A stretch of DNA of 64,000 nt from Endotrypanum monterogeii (taxonomy: Eukaryota > Euglenozoa > Kinetoplastea > Trypanosomatida > Trypanosomatidae), in assembly GCA_000333855.2 (NCBI GenBank), contig CM007346.1, positions 63,673 to 127,672 on the forward strand. The letters are read 5' to 3'. This document shows, one piece after another, positions 31,775 to 42,475 of this stretch. Made by a program: the position numbers and the translations under genes. Under the pieces are notes generated by a model, which made no database searches, was not told the DNA's origin, and saw only the letters and a program-made list of their open reading frames with translations. Position 1 is the first letter of the stretch. Each line of letters begins with the position of its first letter.

Positions 31775-32578
31775 CTAGACACACATCATTTGCAGGAGGC
31801 GCTGGTCGATAGCGTCGTAAGGGGGTTGCATTGGCGGAATGAAAAGACCCGAGGGAGTCTGTACGGACCCAGGCACCCGCAGACCCAACTCGGCACCGGC
31901 GCCTGTGGTGTCGACGCCACCACCGCTGGCAGCGGCTGCGGATGCGACGATCCCCTTTGAGTCGCGAAGCCGCTTTTCATCGTAATTTCCCAGTTGAAAC
32001 TCGCTGGCTATATTGGTGAGGTAAGCGATGCACTTATCATTGTGTGGCGCGTACATGCTCAGTCGCTCCATCATCCGCTGATTCACAGAGAACTCCGCAT
32101 TTGACAACGCCATCTCGACAAATCGGGGCCCAAACTTGGCCTCGAAGATCTTGCGCAGCGCCGCGAGCTCGGGCACTGCGTCACCTATACGCGCGCTTGC
32201 CCATAGCACTGAAGTAATCGCCTCCTTCAGTTCTGGTGGGCAGGCCGAGCCGAGGTCCTTCTTGTTCTTGTCGGACTCAAACGGTTTGGTCTCCGCGATG
32301 AGCTGCACACGGTTCGCCAACAGATCCAGGAAAAGTGAGAGCACCTCGTAACCTTCAATGTTGACATCCTCGCGAATACAATTCTCCACACGAATACGAG
32401 CTGAGTCGTATTTATCGAGCGCGAGTAACTCCGCGATACTGCGACGCTGTACTTTCACACTGTTCACCAATTTGTTTTTCTGCATCCCAAGACGTGTAAC
32501 GGCCATGCGGATGTTGGCGCGCACTTTGCTGGGATCAAAGCCCTTGCTGGGCTTGGCCTGATTGAAAAAGCTTTTCAT
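31775..32578 (-). CDS. IST1: IST1-like ESCRT-III regulator
   Basis: 267 aa from the ATG at 32578. The IST1 helical core fills residues about 10-180: NIRMAVTRLGMQKNKLVNSV, RRSIAELLALDKYDSARIRV and ENCIREDVNIEGYEVLSLFL, with the hallmark ARIRVENCIRED where family members have ARI.VE.II.ED. IST1 binds ESCRT-III and modulates Vps4-driven membrane scission in multivesicular body formation and cytokinesis. After residue 190 a Gly/Ala/Pro-rich tail ends DQRLLQMMCV; no clear canonical MIT-interacting motif is visible. The frame extends upstream to 32755 through an AT repeat that encodes IYIYIYIY, which is almost certainly untranslated leader. Confidence 0.88.
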   Translation of the reverse strand: MKSFFNQAKPSKGFDPSKVRANIRMAVTRLGMQKNKLVNSVKVQRRSIAELLALDKYDSARIRVENCIREDVNIEGYEVLSLFLDLLANRVQLIAETKPFESDKNKKDLGSACPPELKEAITSVLWASARIGDAVPELAALRKIFEAKFGPRFVEMALSNAEFSVNQRMMERLSMYAPHNDKCIAYLTNIASEFQLGNYDEKRLRDSKGIVASAAAASGGGVDTTGAGAELGLRVPGSVQTPSGLFIPPMQPPYDAIDQRLLQMMCV

Positions 32579-32605
32579 CAGGGTAAGGGTCTCGCGGCGT
32601 GTTGG

Positions 32606-32630
32606 ATATATATATATATATATATATATA
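32606..32630. repeat. (AT)n microsatellite in the IST1 5' leader
   Basis: Twenty-five alternating A/T bases ending 28 nt upstream of the IST1 ATG. Confidence 0.95.
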
Positions 32631-32890
32631 GCTGTGTGCGTGCGTAGTATTTGTTTCTCTGATTCTTCCCAAATAAAATCACGCTGGGCCGTTGCACGCT
32701 CTGGGAACAAAACGAGACAACAGCAGGCGAGTTGGGGGGAGGAGGGATTGGGCAAACTTCAACAAGAGGAGAATGTAGAAAGGCGACGAGGGAGATCGAA
32801 GCTCACACGAATATCGAAACAAAAAAAAATCGAAAAAAAAAAAAAGAACTGTGAGGGGCACAGTGAAAAGGGAGCAGTGCAGATATATAT

Positions 32891-32893
<3 letters not shown>

Positions 32894-32931
<38 letters not shown>
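32894..32931. repeat. (GT)n microsatellite, about 19 units
   Basis: Uninterrupted TG alternation over 38 bp, upstream of IST1. Confidence 0.95.
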
Positions 32932-32933
<2 letters not shown>

Positions 32934-33401
32934 TAGAGAAGGAAGAAGAAAGAGGAAAGGTCAAAGGAGTGCGACAAAAAGAGGAAGGGCGAAGCGAGTA
33001 GTCCATACGAGCGCTATATTGCCGCGGTGGATCCTAGGGAAAATTGCAAAATGAAAAAGGGGATGCAGTGCGAATCGAGCCGCTGGGTCTCATAGTCGTG
33101 ATTACCAGCGCAGTTACTCAAAACAGAGGGGGACACGGGTCCTTCAGAGAAAGGCAAGCTCCACCGACGGAGCCCGTGGTCGTGATGCAGCGAAATGCAT
33201 ACCAGAGGATCAATCCGTTAGATAGGCACGACAGCGCACCTACGAGTTTTTGTGTGAGAATAAATTTATGCTTCCCGTGGAGATCTCACCACAACACACA
33301 ATGGAGCTCAGACACGTTCTGCTTTAAAAAGAAAAAAAAACAATGCCAATAGCAAAGGGAACGGTAGACATGACACAGTCTGGAGACAAAAGCAGCAGAG
33401 A

Positions 33402-34937
33402 CTACGACGACCTGTCATGACGTCCATGGTGGTGTTGGTTCGACGCACCGGCGCGCCTGATTCCGAGGATCGTCTTTTCCGGTGCATTGGAGGGTAAGTA
33501 TCGCTCCATCGTGGCTGCCGCACGCGCAAACTCCTGCTTCACTTGGTTAAACTTGGCTACGTGAAGGTGGCGGCCCAGGTTCAGTCCGCCGGTGCCGACA
33601 TCCTCGTACGGATCCTCGATGCCGAGCAAGTAGCTGAATGTCCCTTGCTTGCCTTGCGAAAAGTGCCAATGCACGTCAGAGCGGAGGGAAACGTGAGGGC
33701 GGCTAAGGCTGATAATATTTTTGTCGTAGTCGAAATGAGCTGAGTAGTAGATGAAGAAGCCGTGCAGAAGCTTGCCCAGTGCAACTGGGTCGCAGTCCGA
33801 TAAAGGTGAGAAATCCGGGTACCGCGGCATGTGGGCTGGGTGGGCAAGTGACCAGGGGTCGATCCACTCAAGCTGACGAGTCGCCAAGAGGTAGTGGACA
33901 AACATGACTGTCACTGCATAAGAAGTCAACATTGCCGCCGTACCAAGCCCCACACCTGACGCCTTGCCCCACGCCTTGGCAACCATGGCTGCGTGACGGG
34001 CAGCTGGGGGACCGCTGTGTAGATAGTGCCGAAGCAGGTAGCTGTTCTTGACGCCGTAAGCCACGAAGGAAATATCCCATTTGTACATATACATCTCCGG
34101 GACGTAACGAAGGTCTAACATGTCTCGAGTGTAGTCCTCACGCATTCCCTTGGTCATGATCACTCCGTCCGGAAAGAAGCCGAGTGCCTCGATCGCTTGC
34201 TCGCGCGATGTGCACTGCACGGCGCACCGGCAACCGTACGTCGTCCGCTCCACCCAAATACCCTCAACATTCGCCCGGCCCATCTTTGTAGCGATGTATT
34301 CCAGATCCTTGCTCTCCAAGTAGCGGTTACGGATGTCCCACAGGGCTGTGCGCGACTTGCGGTCTTCCTCCTCATTTAGTACGGTATACCGCGCCCGGGC
34401 CACTTTTTCGTCGTTCACGTAGCGCAGCTTAACCACAGGGGTTCGGGCCTCTGTGAGAGACATCAGGTTATTCCGTAAATAATACGGCACGTAGCGCTTA
34501 ATCACGGACCACAGCTTCTCCGTCCGTTTCGCCTGCACCGAGTGATCAGGATACGGATCGTCAAAGACGCAGGCAAGATCAAGGTCGCTGCCCCACTCCA
34601 TCTGACCGTGCGTCACCAAGGACCCACAGCAGTAGATCTTCGCATCCGGTGTCCACTTGTCGGCAAGACTCTGCAGTTGCTGCTGAGCCCGAATGGCTGT
34701 GCGAAACATTTGCTCTGGACCAACACGTTTGTTGTTGCTCTCCAATAAAGCACGGCCCCACTGCGCGTAGTGATCCTCTGAGGCAGCCAAGAGGGAAGTG
34801 TAGCTGACCCCTTCTGTCGACGACGATGCTGTGCGCGAGAAAGATGCTGCGTCGGCCCGAGTTGAGGTTGCCCCAGTGCTACCACGCCATACGCGCGTGA
34901 GAGCGACGTAGAAGAAGAGTGAGGTAGGGGTGTACAT
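33402..34937 (-). CDS. RET2: RNA-editing terminal uridylyltransferase 2 (RET2, KRET2)
   Basis: Adds U residues to mitochondrial mRNAs under guide-RNA direction, as a component of the U-insertion subcomplex of the editosome. The 511 aa protein has the RET2 plan: N-terminal mitochondrial-type region (about 1-40, [19 protein letters not shown]), nucleotidyltransferase motif [20 protein letters not shown] with catalytic Asp118 and Asp120, a middle domain inserted between about 165 and 280 ([36 protein letters not shown]), the third carboxylate Asp288 in [13 protein letters not shown], and a C-terminal nucleobase domain ([34 protein letters not shown]). The tail [14 protein letters not shown] matches what I remember of T. 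brucei RET2 and separates it from MEAT1 and TUT4. The ATG at 34937 is preferred; five codons above it begin with TTG. Confidence 0.9.
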   Translation of the reverse strand: MYTPTSLFFYVALTRVWRGSTGATSTRADAASFSRTASSSTEGVSYTSLLAASEDHYAQWGRALLESNNKRVGPEQMFRTAIRAQQQLQSLADKWTPDAKIYCCGSLVTHGQMEWGSDLDLACVFDDPYPDHSVQAKRTEKLWSVIKRYVPYYLRNNLMSLTEARTPVVKLRYVNDEKVARARYTVLNEEEDRKSRTALWDIRNRYLESKDLEYIATKMGRANVEGIWVERTTYGCRCAVQCTSREQAIEALGFFPDGVIMTKGMREDYTRDMLDLRYVPEMYMYKWDISFVAYGVKNSYLLRHYLHSGPPAARHAAMVAKAWGKASGVGLGTAAMLTSYAVTVMFVHYLLATRQLEWIDPWSLAHPAHMPRYPDFSPLSDCDPVALGKLLHGFFIYYSAHFDYDKNIISLSRPHVSLRSDVHWHFSQGKQGTFSYLLGIEDPYEDVGTGGLNLGRHLHVAKFNQVKQEFARAAATMERYLPSNAPEKTILGIRRAGASNQHHHGRHDRSS

Positions 34938-35541
34938 ATCGAGGACCCGCAACGCCTCAGCCTAGGATATCGCTTCCAATATGACTTTATATATTGGACG
35001 TCTCTGTGTAGACTGTTGTGTGCTCCTGGAGAAGCGCAAAAAAACAACAAAAAGAGGAAAGGCAAAAGGAATGTGAGCAGTCGACTGAGAGGAGCACACA
35101 AATACACACACAAAACGGGGAGAGATTCGCTTCCCCTTTCGGCGTCCGGATTGAAATCAGAAAGGCCAACACATTTGTGTGCAAGGGACAATGAGAGATA
35201 CGTGCAGTGGTATAACCCACTGGATATTACCTCCGGGAAAAAAAAAAGCAACACATTTCGTCGATGTATCAGACATCACAGAAACTTTTGAGGTTAGCAA
35301 TATCAAGCGAATCGACCGAGGAAAACCCGAAAAAAAAAAGGCAGACGGATCGCGTGTACCCAACTGCTCCTTTTTTTTCTTTGTTGTATGAGAGTGCGCG
35401 AGCAAAAAATATATTTTTTATACACATATATATATATATTTGTGTGTGTGGTTGGGGGGGGGGGGTACACTGGACCACACAAGTCAGTGCGGGAAATAAA
35501 AGAAGAGCAGATAGGACGACTAGCGCTCGCACGGACACGCC
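34938..35541. other. Spacer between RET2 and the ALKBH8-like gene
   Basis: A-rich plus-strand runs at 35038-35070 and 35239-35247 are candidate coding-strand pyrimidine tracts. A TA repeat followed by GT and a G-run occupies about 35423-35465. No gene seen. Confidence 0.45.
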
Positions 35542-37227
35542 TTACTCGCAATCGCACAGGGCAGGATACGGGCACTCTTCTTTGGTATGCAGCTGAGTGC
35601 GGCCGCGCCGCCATGTTAGGCTTACTCTATCCCCGCGCGTAAAACTTGGTAGCAGCTCCGACAGTGTGTCAGTTCGCTTTTCTGCGATACAGTGGGTCCA
35701 GCCGTAGCGGGCTTCCCCGGTCATGACGGCGAGAGAGCGTGGCGCAAGGTAGACACCAACAGGCACCGCCAACCTTTCTGGAGAGTCCCACCGCGAGAAC
35801 TCCATCACCGTGTACGAGCCCAGCGACACAATAAAAATGGCGTCGTCAAACGCTCGATGTGCATCGACATGCGCGGCAATACCGCACGCCCCCATCTCAC
35901 TGTAGTCGTAGTAGTTCACCGTTAACTGATCGCATTCGTAGTCACCGGGGCGAAAGGGGTATTCGCCGTCAATGCACACTCCACCCGCACCCGGGTCGTT
36001 TTGGAGACGTGCGCGCATCCAGCCATAAAAAGACGGTCGCGCGTTGACCATGACCCCTTCGTCTGTCAGCGTGTTCACACCGTACCAGAAACGGCGATTA
36101 AAATGTGCTACACGACGCCGAGAAAGATACTCCAGCTGCAGCTGCTTACGTCCAGCGTACAGCTCCTCCCATATCATTTTTTCCTCATCTGCCGTGACGA
36201 AGTCCTCAACGAGAAAAAGACCGGGTACATCCCGCACAGAGCGCGACGTGCATCTTCGTTCAAGCGATGACGCCCCATCCACAGGGGAATCGCTGAGCTG
36301 AGGGCTGCAAGTGCAGCGATCGGAGCCTCGCTGCGTGCCGCTGGTGTCACATCGCATAGATGACAACGAAAGCAGTCGTTCAACTCCAACCACTGGACGC
36401 TGCAGCAAATGATGGAAATGAGACCGCACAGTGGCAACATCGCACGAGACCAAGTAAAGGAAACCGCAGCCCTTGTCCATAGGAGCTAACGACGAGGATG
36501 TGGACCCGCCCCTCCAAAGCGAGACGGACGGCGGCACTTGAAGCACCACCACCGGCAAAGATGTGCGAGTCACTGCCACGCCGCTGACAGCGGAAGAGGA
36601 ACCAGGTGAAGCGTGCGCAACTTCCTCGTGCTTGGTGGATTTGTCGTCGTGAATGTCTGCCGCACCTGAGCGAGGAGATGCTGCAGCGGCGGAGGAAAGC
36701 AGCGGCGCCAACTCTGCCAGCGTAGCATTGAGCACTGAGAGACTATAGGACGAGGAGCCAGTCGCACCCCCTCTCCCCACCACCACCCCCTCCGAAGGCA
36801 GTTGCAAAAGCTCGTTGCACAGCACAAAAGGCAACATGGAACTGTATTCCAGGATACACTTAGACGACGGTGCTGTTTCATAATTCAAAATAGAGAGAGA
36901 GTGTGAGCGGCATAAATGGTCGGCAGATGAGGCACAGTTCACAAGGCCGTTTGCCTCCAGCATCTGACGAAGGTCGTAGGGGGTACACCCGGCAAGGATG
37001 CCACCATTCAATGCCACAAAACCCGTTGCAAGTTCGGGAGGGGGGAGCAAGCTCGCCACAAAGTGACCGAGAAGATGCCCATTGTATACCTCGACACCTG
37101 CTGCCGACCCAGCGCTGGTGATAAAGCGTGATAACCACTTGTTACACGAAATGCGCACCTTCCTCAGCTGCCGCGGTGGTAATGCAAGTGGGGGAAGGTG
37201 AGGGCTTTGGTGATCCCCGAAAGACAT
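35542..37227 (-). CDS. ALKBH8-type 2-oxoglutarate/Fe(II) dioxygenase (tRNA wobble-uridine hydroxylase), no methyltransferase domain
   Basis: Human ALKBH8 hydroxylates the mcm5U wobble base of tRNA. The AlkB domain of this 561 aa protein fits closely: iron ligands His453 and Asp455 in AAHVDAHRAFDD, His512 in MTGEARYGWTHCI, 2-oxoglutarate Arg534/Arg540 in RVSLTWR, and the C-terminal Cys cluster CPYPALCDC (about 553-561) that matches the zinc-site end of ALKBH8. The N-terminus contains an RRM-like segment (TGFVALNGGILAGCTPYDLR, then MLEANGLVNC), also as in ALKBH8. A Ser/Gly-rich linker of about 200 residues lies between. The Trm9-like methyltransferase domain of animal ALKBH8 is absent. The only in-frame ATG before the homology is at 37227; the upstream frame starts with GTG. 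Confidence 0.85.
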   Translation of the reverse strand: MSFGDHQSPHLPPLALPPRQLRKVRISCNKWLSRFITSAGSAAGVEVYNGHLLGHFVASLLPPPELATGFVALNGGILAGCTPYDLRQMLEANGLVNCASSADHLCRSHSLSILNYETAPSSKCILEYSSMLPFVLCNELLQLPSEGVVVGRGGATGSSSYSLSVLNATLAELAPLLSSAAAASPRSGAADIHDDKSTKHEEVAHASPGSSSAVSGVAVTRTSLPVVVLQVPPSVSLWRGGSTSSSLAPMDKGCGFLYLVSCDVATVRSHFHHLLQRPVVGVERLLSLSSMRCDTSGTQRGSDRCTCSPQLSDSPVDGASSLERRCTSRSVRDVPGLFLVEDFVTADEEKMIWEELYAGRKQLQLEYLSRRRVAHFNRRFWYGVNTLTDEGVMVNARPSFYGWMRARLQNDPGAGGVCIDGEYPFRPGDYECDQLTVNYYDYSEMGACGIAAHVDAHRAFDDAIFIVSLGSYTVMEFSRWDSPERLAVPVGVYLAPRSLAVMTGEARYGWTHCIAEKRTDTLSELLPSFTRGDRVSLTWRRGRTQLHTKEECPYPALCDCE

Positions 37228-38086
37228 GGGGTCACGACAGGAAGGGTGGGGCGGAGAATTATGTGAGAAACATGGGGTAGTAGTACTGGCTTCGGTGTGC
37301 GTGTGTGGGAAGGAGCGGTAGGTGCCATGGCGAGCAACCACGTAGAGACATTCAAAGGGGGAGAAATGGAAGAGGGGGTAAAAAAAAGAAGATATAATCG
37401 AGGCCTATGGGCTCGCGAGTAGGCAGCTAGACGCGGGCAAGCGACCAGCGTTGGTAAAGACAATCCTCTACACAGTTCGGATGCACACCTGCATGCGCGG
37501 TGCAGCAGTGAAGCAGCTTTTTTTTTCCTTTCGCACGCTGCGAGTCTTTCATGATCTCTGACATGCATCACTTCGACGCTTCCCTTCCTCAGAAAGCGGC
37601 TGCACCTTGTCTTCGGCCCCACCCACCCTCTGGAATGTACCCTGTGGGTGCCTCATAAAAAAAAAAAAGGGAGATAGCAGGATATACAAGTGCCTGGAGA
37701 CAGTATCTGAACACTCCATCAAATCCCTGTGCCCCCTCCCCACCACCACCACCACCTCGCAGGGTATGAACACCCTCAACCATCTTTTGCTCTTCTACGG
37801 TAGATGAGCCGTCAGTAATAAAGGTGAAAGAGAGGGAAAGAAGGCAGAGACGAGAGGCCAGAAGTGTACACCTCCACCTCAGGTAGCGGCGGGCGTTATA
37901 GAACGATGCGAACGCTTGCAGAGAGAAGACGGAGTCGACAGACTTAATAAGGGAGGCTGCGTAGCTGCACGCGAAGTATACAACTCCTCAAGTCTGGGAT
38001 ATGAATCGAATTTTGAAATAATCGCATCCCGTACTACCCGCCCCCCCCCTCCCCTTCTCCGCGTCGTGTAACGGGAACTCCTTCTG
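37228..38086. other. Spacer between the ALKBH8-like and zinc-protein genes
   Basis: Contains plus-strand purine tracts (37350-37390) and an A12 run (37659-37669), both suitable coding-strand splice signals for the ALKBH8-like mRNA, a CCA array at 37742-37755 and a C/T run at 38041-38056. No gene. Confidence 0.45.
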
Positions 38087-38380
38087 CTACCGCTTCTGCT
38101 TCATCTGGCAGCCCGGACAGACGCACAGCTCGCAGTAGCCGCAGTACCACGCGCGCAGTTGCATCAATGGATCTATCTGCTTCCCGATAGGCGCCTCGCA
38201 GAAATGACACAGTGCCATTCCTTCAGCCATCACAGAAGGAATCCGTCTGGCTATTTCGTAGATGTTTGCAGCAAAACGACCTTGACGCCGGCAAAAAGGA
38301 CAGTGCATCGGAGCACTGGCTGCCTGCTGCGCTCCGTTATAATAATTACGCGATACGTTGTGCTGGCTGAGATGGTCCAT
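38087..38380 (-). CDS. Small zinc-ribbon protein, 97 aa
   Basis: Starts at the first ATG (38380) downstream of a strong trans-splice acceptor at 38453. The chain is dominated by paired cysteines: HCPFCRRQ (about 26-32), LCHFCEAP (about 57-64) and YCGYCELCVCPGC (about 80-92), enough for two or three zinc sites. The segment between the first two clusters, NIYEIARRIPSVMAEGMAL, looks helical. It has no signal peptide. I do not recognise the family; the Cys spacing is compatible with a ribosomal, RNA-binding or polymerase-subunit-like ribbon, none of which is proven. The frame upstream of 38380 crosses the poly-T tract and is not coding. Confidence 0.7.
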   Translation of the reverse strand: MDHLSQHNVSRNYYNGAQQAASAPMHCPFCRRQGRFAANIYEIARRIPSVMAEGMALCHFCEAPIGKQIDPLMQLRAWYCGYCELCVCPGCQMKQKR

Positions 38381-38452
38381 TTGCCTCGCCACACTAATGG
38401 GGTCTGAGTATGTGTGCGATTGATGCTCTGAGACAGGGGGGATCGACGGCCT

Positions 38453-38475
38453 CTGTGAGAGAAAAAAAAAAAAGT
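38453..38475 (-). promoter_or_regulatory. Trans-splice acceptor of the zinc-ribbon gene
   Basis: Coding strand reads T12 then CTCTCACAG, with the AG at 38454-38453, leaving about 72 nt to the ATG at 38380. This decides the start codon, because all upstream in-frame codons lie before the acceptor. Confidence 0.6.
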
Positions 38476-40399
38476 GAGTGTGTGAGTTCAGGCGAAATGG
38501 TGAGCTGCACACCTTCTATACAACCATCACCCTCCCAGGTTTCAAGCTTGTGTTGCAGCCGCCTGCTAGCTCTTCCACAAACTATGTGCGTGAGCAATAG
38601 CGCTCGCGGAGTCAACTCTCGGATTTCCCAGTCTGTGAGACCGAAGGTACGGAGATAGCAAAAGCGTTACCTGATTTCCCCCACGCCTTGTGCGCAAGGG
38701 AGAGCAAAAATAAGGGGGGCAAGTCGCTTGTGATGAGTTTGTAGAAAATCCCTCGAGAATGTGTATGGTGGTTGTGGCTGTACCTTTGTCCCTCTCACGG
38801 CGACATTCTGCTACGGACACAAAAGCCAGTCCACCAATACACCGCCGTTGCGACTGAGCTGTGCCGACCCTGTCACGAGGCGGTCATACACACGACTTTC
38901 AGGGAGAACTCCTCTCCGTCCTCGGGTACAACCGTTCACCTCACGGGAGAGGAGGAGGGGGGGGGGGTTCCCCACTGAATTGTGGCCCATTCTCTCTCCT
39001 TTTTCTGTCAGGAAGCGCTGGATAACCAGCACCGATGCGCACTCCGGTATTCGGTGTACACCAAACGCAAGCAATACAGGTGAGATGTAGAGCCTAGACA
39101 TGGGAAACGGTGGTGTCGGTCGCGTGGGTAGGCAGGTGGGAATGTGTGTCGGGGACTTGCACGTCGAGTGAGCTAATTGTGACGGAAGGTCAGTCCAGTC
39201 CTAGGGCCCTCACACACTGCTAGCCATGGAATCCCCGTATAGCGCCTGTTCGGTATGCGTCACCCAACCAATTCATGCAGCACTATTCAGCCGATACAAC
39301 GGTGTGATCTGCACAATTATTTTTTTTGTTTCGTGGCGTCCACGTATGATGGCGAGTACAGGTCTTCGTAAGTCATACTACTGGCATACAGAGAGAGAGA
39401 GAGGAACGTATAGACTTTCCAGCCAGAGGAGGTACGCGTGGCTTCGTGCCGACAGAACGTTCAACCCTACACGATCAGTATAACATACCTTTTTTTTTCT
39501 CCACGGCCAGCCCAACCGTTGCGACACACACACCATCAGGAAGGACTGGAACTCCTTTGGCGGAGATGAGGGTCTTCGTTTCGTGTTGCCCTGTGCAGTA
39601 AAAGCGGTTGCCTCCTCCTTATCATCTCGTCGTGGAAATTTTTTTTTCGCCAGGTCAGCTTCGCACGCCGTCCTGCGCACCATCAGCAATGCCCAAGATA
39701 GACCAAGCGACGCCCGCGATTGAAAGTGATTTCGTACCCATCATTACCGCCGCCCCACAAAAAAAAAAAAATTAAATGTCTGTTGCCGTACAGCCTCCTC
39801 GACTGTAAAATTACGTGCATCGACCATCATTAGGAAAAAGTGGAGGTAAGAGAAAGGGCAACACAGCAACGGCAGCTATTTTCCAGGGACACACCTGATC
39901 GAGCACTTCTCTAGCTGGCCCCTCCAACGGAATCACCTGACGCAAAACGAAGTGAGGGGGGCAAGTAGATGTGCGAGCAACCACCTACCCTGGACAAAGG
40001 CGAAGTACACACACAAAGATGCAAGAGGGGACACCACAGCTCCTCCTCCTCCCCCTTCCCTCCCTTCACGCGCACAAATCAAATCCGTCTCGATCGCCAC
40101 TGTCGTCATTGAGCACCTCCTCAATAGCAGAGGCATGAGGGTAATGCCGTCGAAACAAGGTGCAAGTGATGCAGCTCACGTGGATGTTGGCGCGTTTAGT
40201 GCCCCCCACCCCTCCACCTCCATACTACTGTATTCCGAACATTTTGTTAAGCAAACAAACAAATAAATACGAAAAAGGAGAGGCGCGTTCGTTACTCTTA
40301 ACTGCTTCGTCGCACACATCTGAAGAAAAAAAAAAAGGTGTCCAGAGACTGGAATGCTGTCAAGGAGGCGGGGAGAAATCGACAACCACTCTCTGACCA
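38476..40399. other. 1.9 kb spacer between zinc-ribbon and pseudouridine synthase genes
   Basis: Mixed signals: plus-strand T-runs followed by AG (39489-39511; 39637-39656) beside minus-strand T-runs (39760-39773; 40326-40338). A minus-strand frame of about 101 codons (39378-39683, start MVRRTACEADLAKK) is low-complexity and passes through A/T runs. No gene is supported. Confidence 0.4.
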
Positions 40400-42475
40400 T
40401 CAACGACGGTGGCGCCGCAGCGGAGGTGCTGCACCACCAGCGGCATCCTCAACGTCTTCTTCAGCGCTGTCATCTTGATCATTCGGCAGTGCGTTCCCTG
40501 AAGCATCGGCATATTCCCAAGGGCGAGTGCCCCTCCACCAACTGGCAAAGAAGGCTTGGCGCTGAGCTGCAACCTCCTCGGGTGTTTCTGCCAAGTACAC
40601 CCACCCATCCTCAACCGCCTCCAGGACCTCCGCCTTATCACTACCCCCATTACGCGGCTTTGGTGCACAATCAGGAGGCAAAGGCGTCACATCTTCCACG
40701 GTTTCCTCACGCCTTGCGTCGCCTCCGCCTCCCTCGATTATAATTGCTTCTGTGGACTCTGGGGGAGCGGCTGCAGCTGTGGGGGAGCCAACGGCGCGCT
40801 CTTTACGATTTTTAATCTCACGCAGCGCTTTGCAGTCAGGGTCCAATCGGATGGGACGCACATTCCAGTTATGCACCCGTAGTAACCGCAAGAAGACCGT
40901 CATCTCGCTGCTGGCAGGCCACGCAATGCGAGTAGGCAGCGCTGGCTTGTATTCCTTCATTTCAGAGAGATGTGTATCCTCTAGGACTGTGTGCGGCCGA
41001 CTCGCGCCCAACGCACGATCCCGCGCCGCCAAAATGTCGTCCAGCGGCGGCATTGCGTTCAGGTCAACATCGATGACATCCGCCGAGATTTGGTTGAGCG
41101 CAAAGGCCTCCGCTGTTGCGCTAACCGCACCACTCCACTCGCCTTGAACCGTTGTGAAAGGACTGCGCCGCGCCGCATCACCGGCAGCACTGATGGAGCG
41201 GTCGTAGCCGTGATAGGTGGACTGAGCAAGGTACAAGTACGACCCCGGTGCGAGCGGAGTCGTGACGCGTCGCTCAGGTGACAGCGCGTCTTCAAGCATC
41301 GATTCACTAGCGCCGCGGCAGACAGCCAAGAGCGACCCGACTACCTTGCGTATCATATTGAGCAGAAAAGATCCCCCCTCGATTTGGAAGAAGAGGAACG
41401 GCAGAACTTCGGTGTTGGGTGAAAGGCATGCGGTGCCGCTTGCGGGCGTTGTTGAAGAAAAGGCAGAGCTGCGGCCTGTCGCATTACCTGCCAGGGCAGA
41501 CGCTTCTGGCGGATACCTCTCGATATTTGTGTCGTATTCCACCCTGGTCGCACCGTGTAGTAGAACAGGCGCCTCATCACCAGCACCACCTTTGCTCGAG
41601 CACGGAAACAAATACAGCCTCGGGCAGACTTCGCAGCGGTAGATCACCCGTAGTGCCTCGTCTTTGGTAGGCTGAACGACCTTCGCGTTCACACCACAAC
41701 GGTTTGAATCAATATCGACAGAGAAGTTGTGGTACCGACGCGACCCCGTAAAATGAGAGCGCAGCACCTCATTGCAACGCTCTGTGCTCGCCTGCAGGTC
41801 ATGCAGCCACGAAGACGCCACCGGTTGCACATCGGCAGACAGAGCCGTGGCATCGATCTTCGCCAAGTCGACGTAGGGGATACCGTGTTGAGCTCGTTGC
41901 GACGCAATAGCGTCCTTAGCTAGCATTTGGACATCGGCGAGGCACCGAGGATAATACTTTTCCAGAGTAGCCCATGTGTCGCAAGGGCGCAGTAATGCGT
42001 AGAGGGGCAACATATAACGGTATACGCGCCGGTTGCAACAGTGGCGTGGAATGAAACTGCTGGAAAGCTGCATTACGTTTGCAACCCGAACCGTCGCCGG
42101 CAGTTGCCCGTTAAGCCTTTCGCACATGCCTTCTGCTCGCCCTACTTTTTCAAAGACTTCTTTAGGAATGAAGAAAGACACCATATTTCGAATAGCATGC
42201 ACACCACGATCTGTCCGACAGGAGCGAGAAAAATGATGATCATCTCCCCCAGGCCTACCGCGTACAACGTCTTCTATAATACCAGTGTCCTTCAACGCCT
42301 GAATGAGTACGCCCTCCACGGTGTGGCACGTCGAGGCGTGGGTCTGAAATTGCAGCCCGCGATATCCACTTCCGCTGTAGAGGAGGCAAAGGCCAACGTG
42401 CACATGATCCTTTGGTGCCTTGCCAACCGCCATGCGACGCGGGTCGAGACGTCTCCGAGCAGCCTTGGGCCTCAT
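40400..42475 (-). CDS. TruA-family tRNA pseudouridine synthase (PUS1-like)
   Basis: Isomerises uridine to pseudouridine in tRNA and possibly small RNAs. In 691 aa: YSGSGYRGLQFQ (33-44), the catalytic motif SRSCRTDRGVHA with Asp89, LNGQLPATVRVANV (about 121-134), the RRVYRYMLP strand, then YHNFS and SFLLNMIRKVVGSLLAV, the C-terminal signature of the family. Long insertions and a C-terminal extension of about 250 residues, ending in acidic and basic patches (DDSAEEDVEDAAGG then LRRHRR), make it much longer than bacterial TruA. PUS1 versus PUS3 cannot be settled by eye; the CRTDRGVHA and GYRGLQ forms lean to PUS1. The ATG at 42475 opens the frame; Met15 is an alternative. Confidence 0.85.
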   Translation of the reverse strand: MRPKAARRRLDPRRMAVGKAPKDHVHVGLCLLYSGSGYRGLQFQTHASTCHTVEGVLIQALKDTGIIEDVVRGRPGGDDHHFSRSCRTDRGVHAIRNMVSFFIPKEVFEKVGRAEGMCERLNGQLPATVRVANVMQLSSSFIPRHCCNRRVYRYMLPLYALLRPCDTWATLEKYYPRCLADVQMLAKDAIASQRAQHGIPYVDLAKIDATALSADVQPVASSWLHDLQASTERCNEVLRSHFTGSRRYHNFSVDIDSNRCGVNAKVVQPTKDEALRVIYRCEVCPRLYLFPCSSKGGAGDEAPVLLHGATRVEYDTNIERYPPEASALAGNATGRSSAFSSTTPASGTACLSPNTEVLPFLFFQIEGGSFLLNMIRKVVGSLLAVCRGASESMLEDALSPERRVTTPLAPGSYLYLAQSTYHGYDRSISAAGDAARRSPFTTVQGEWSGAVSATAEAFALNQISADVIDVDLNAMPPLDDILAARDRALGASRPHTVLEDTHLSEMKEYKPALPTRIAWPASSEMTVFLRLLRVHNWNVRPIRLDPDCKALREIKNRKERAVGSPTAAAAPPESTEAIIIEGGGGDARREETVEDVTPLPPDCAPKPRNGGSDKAEVLEAVEDGWVYLAETPEEVAAQRQAFFASWWRGTRPWEYADASGNALPNDQDDSAEEDVEDAAGGAAPPLRRHRR

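Larger units (their letters stand above)
32579..33401. other. Spacer between IST1 and RET2
   Basis: Repeat-rich: a 25 bp AT repeat (32606-32630) in the IST1 leader, A-runs at 32821-32829 and 32835-32845 (T-tracts on the coding strand), and a 38 bp GT repeat at 32894-32931. Confidence 0.5.

Noticed and set aside
39378..39683. 101-codon minus-strand frame MVRRTACEADLAKK... in the spacer before the pseudouridine synthase.
   Set aside because: Runs through A/T homopolymers, lacks a convincing acceptor AG before its ATG, and has no recognised character.
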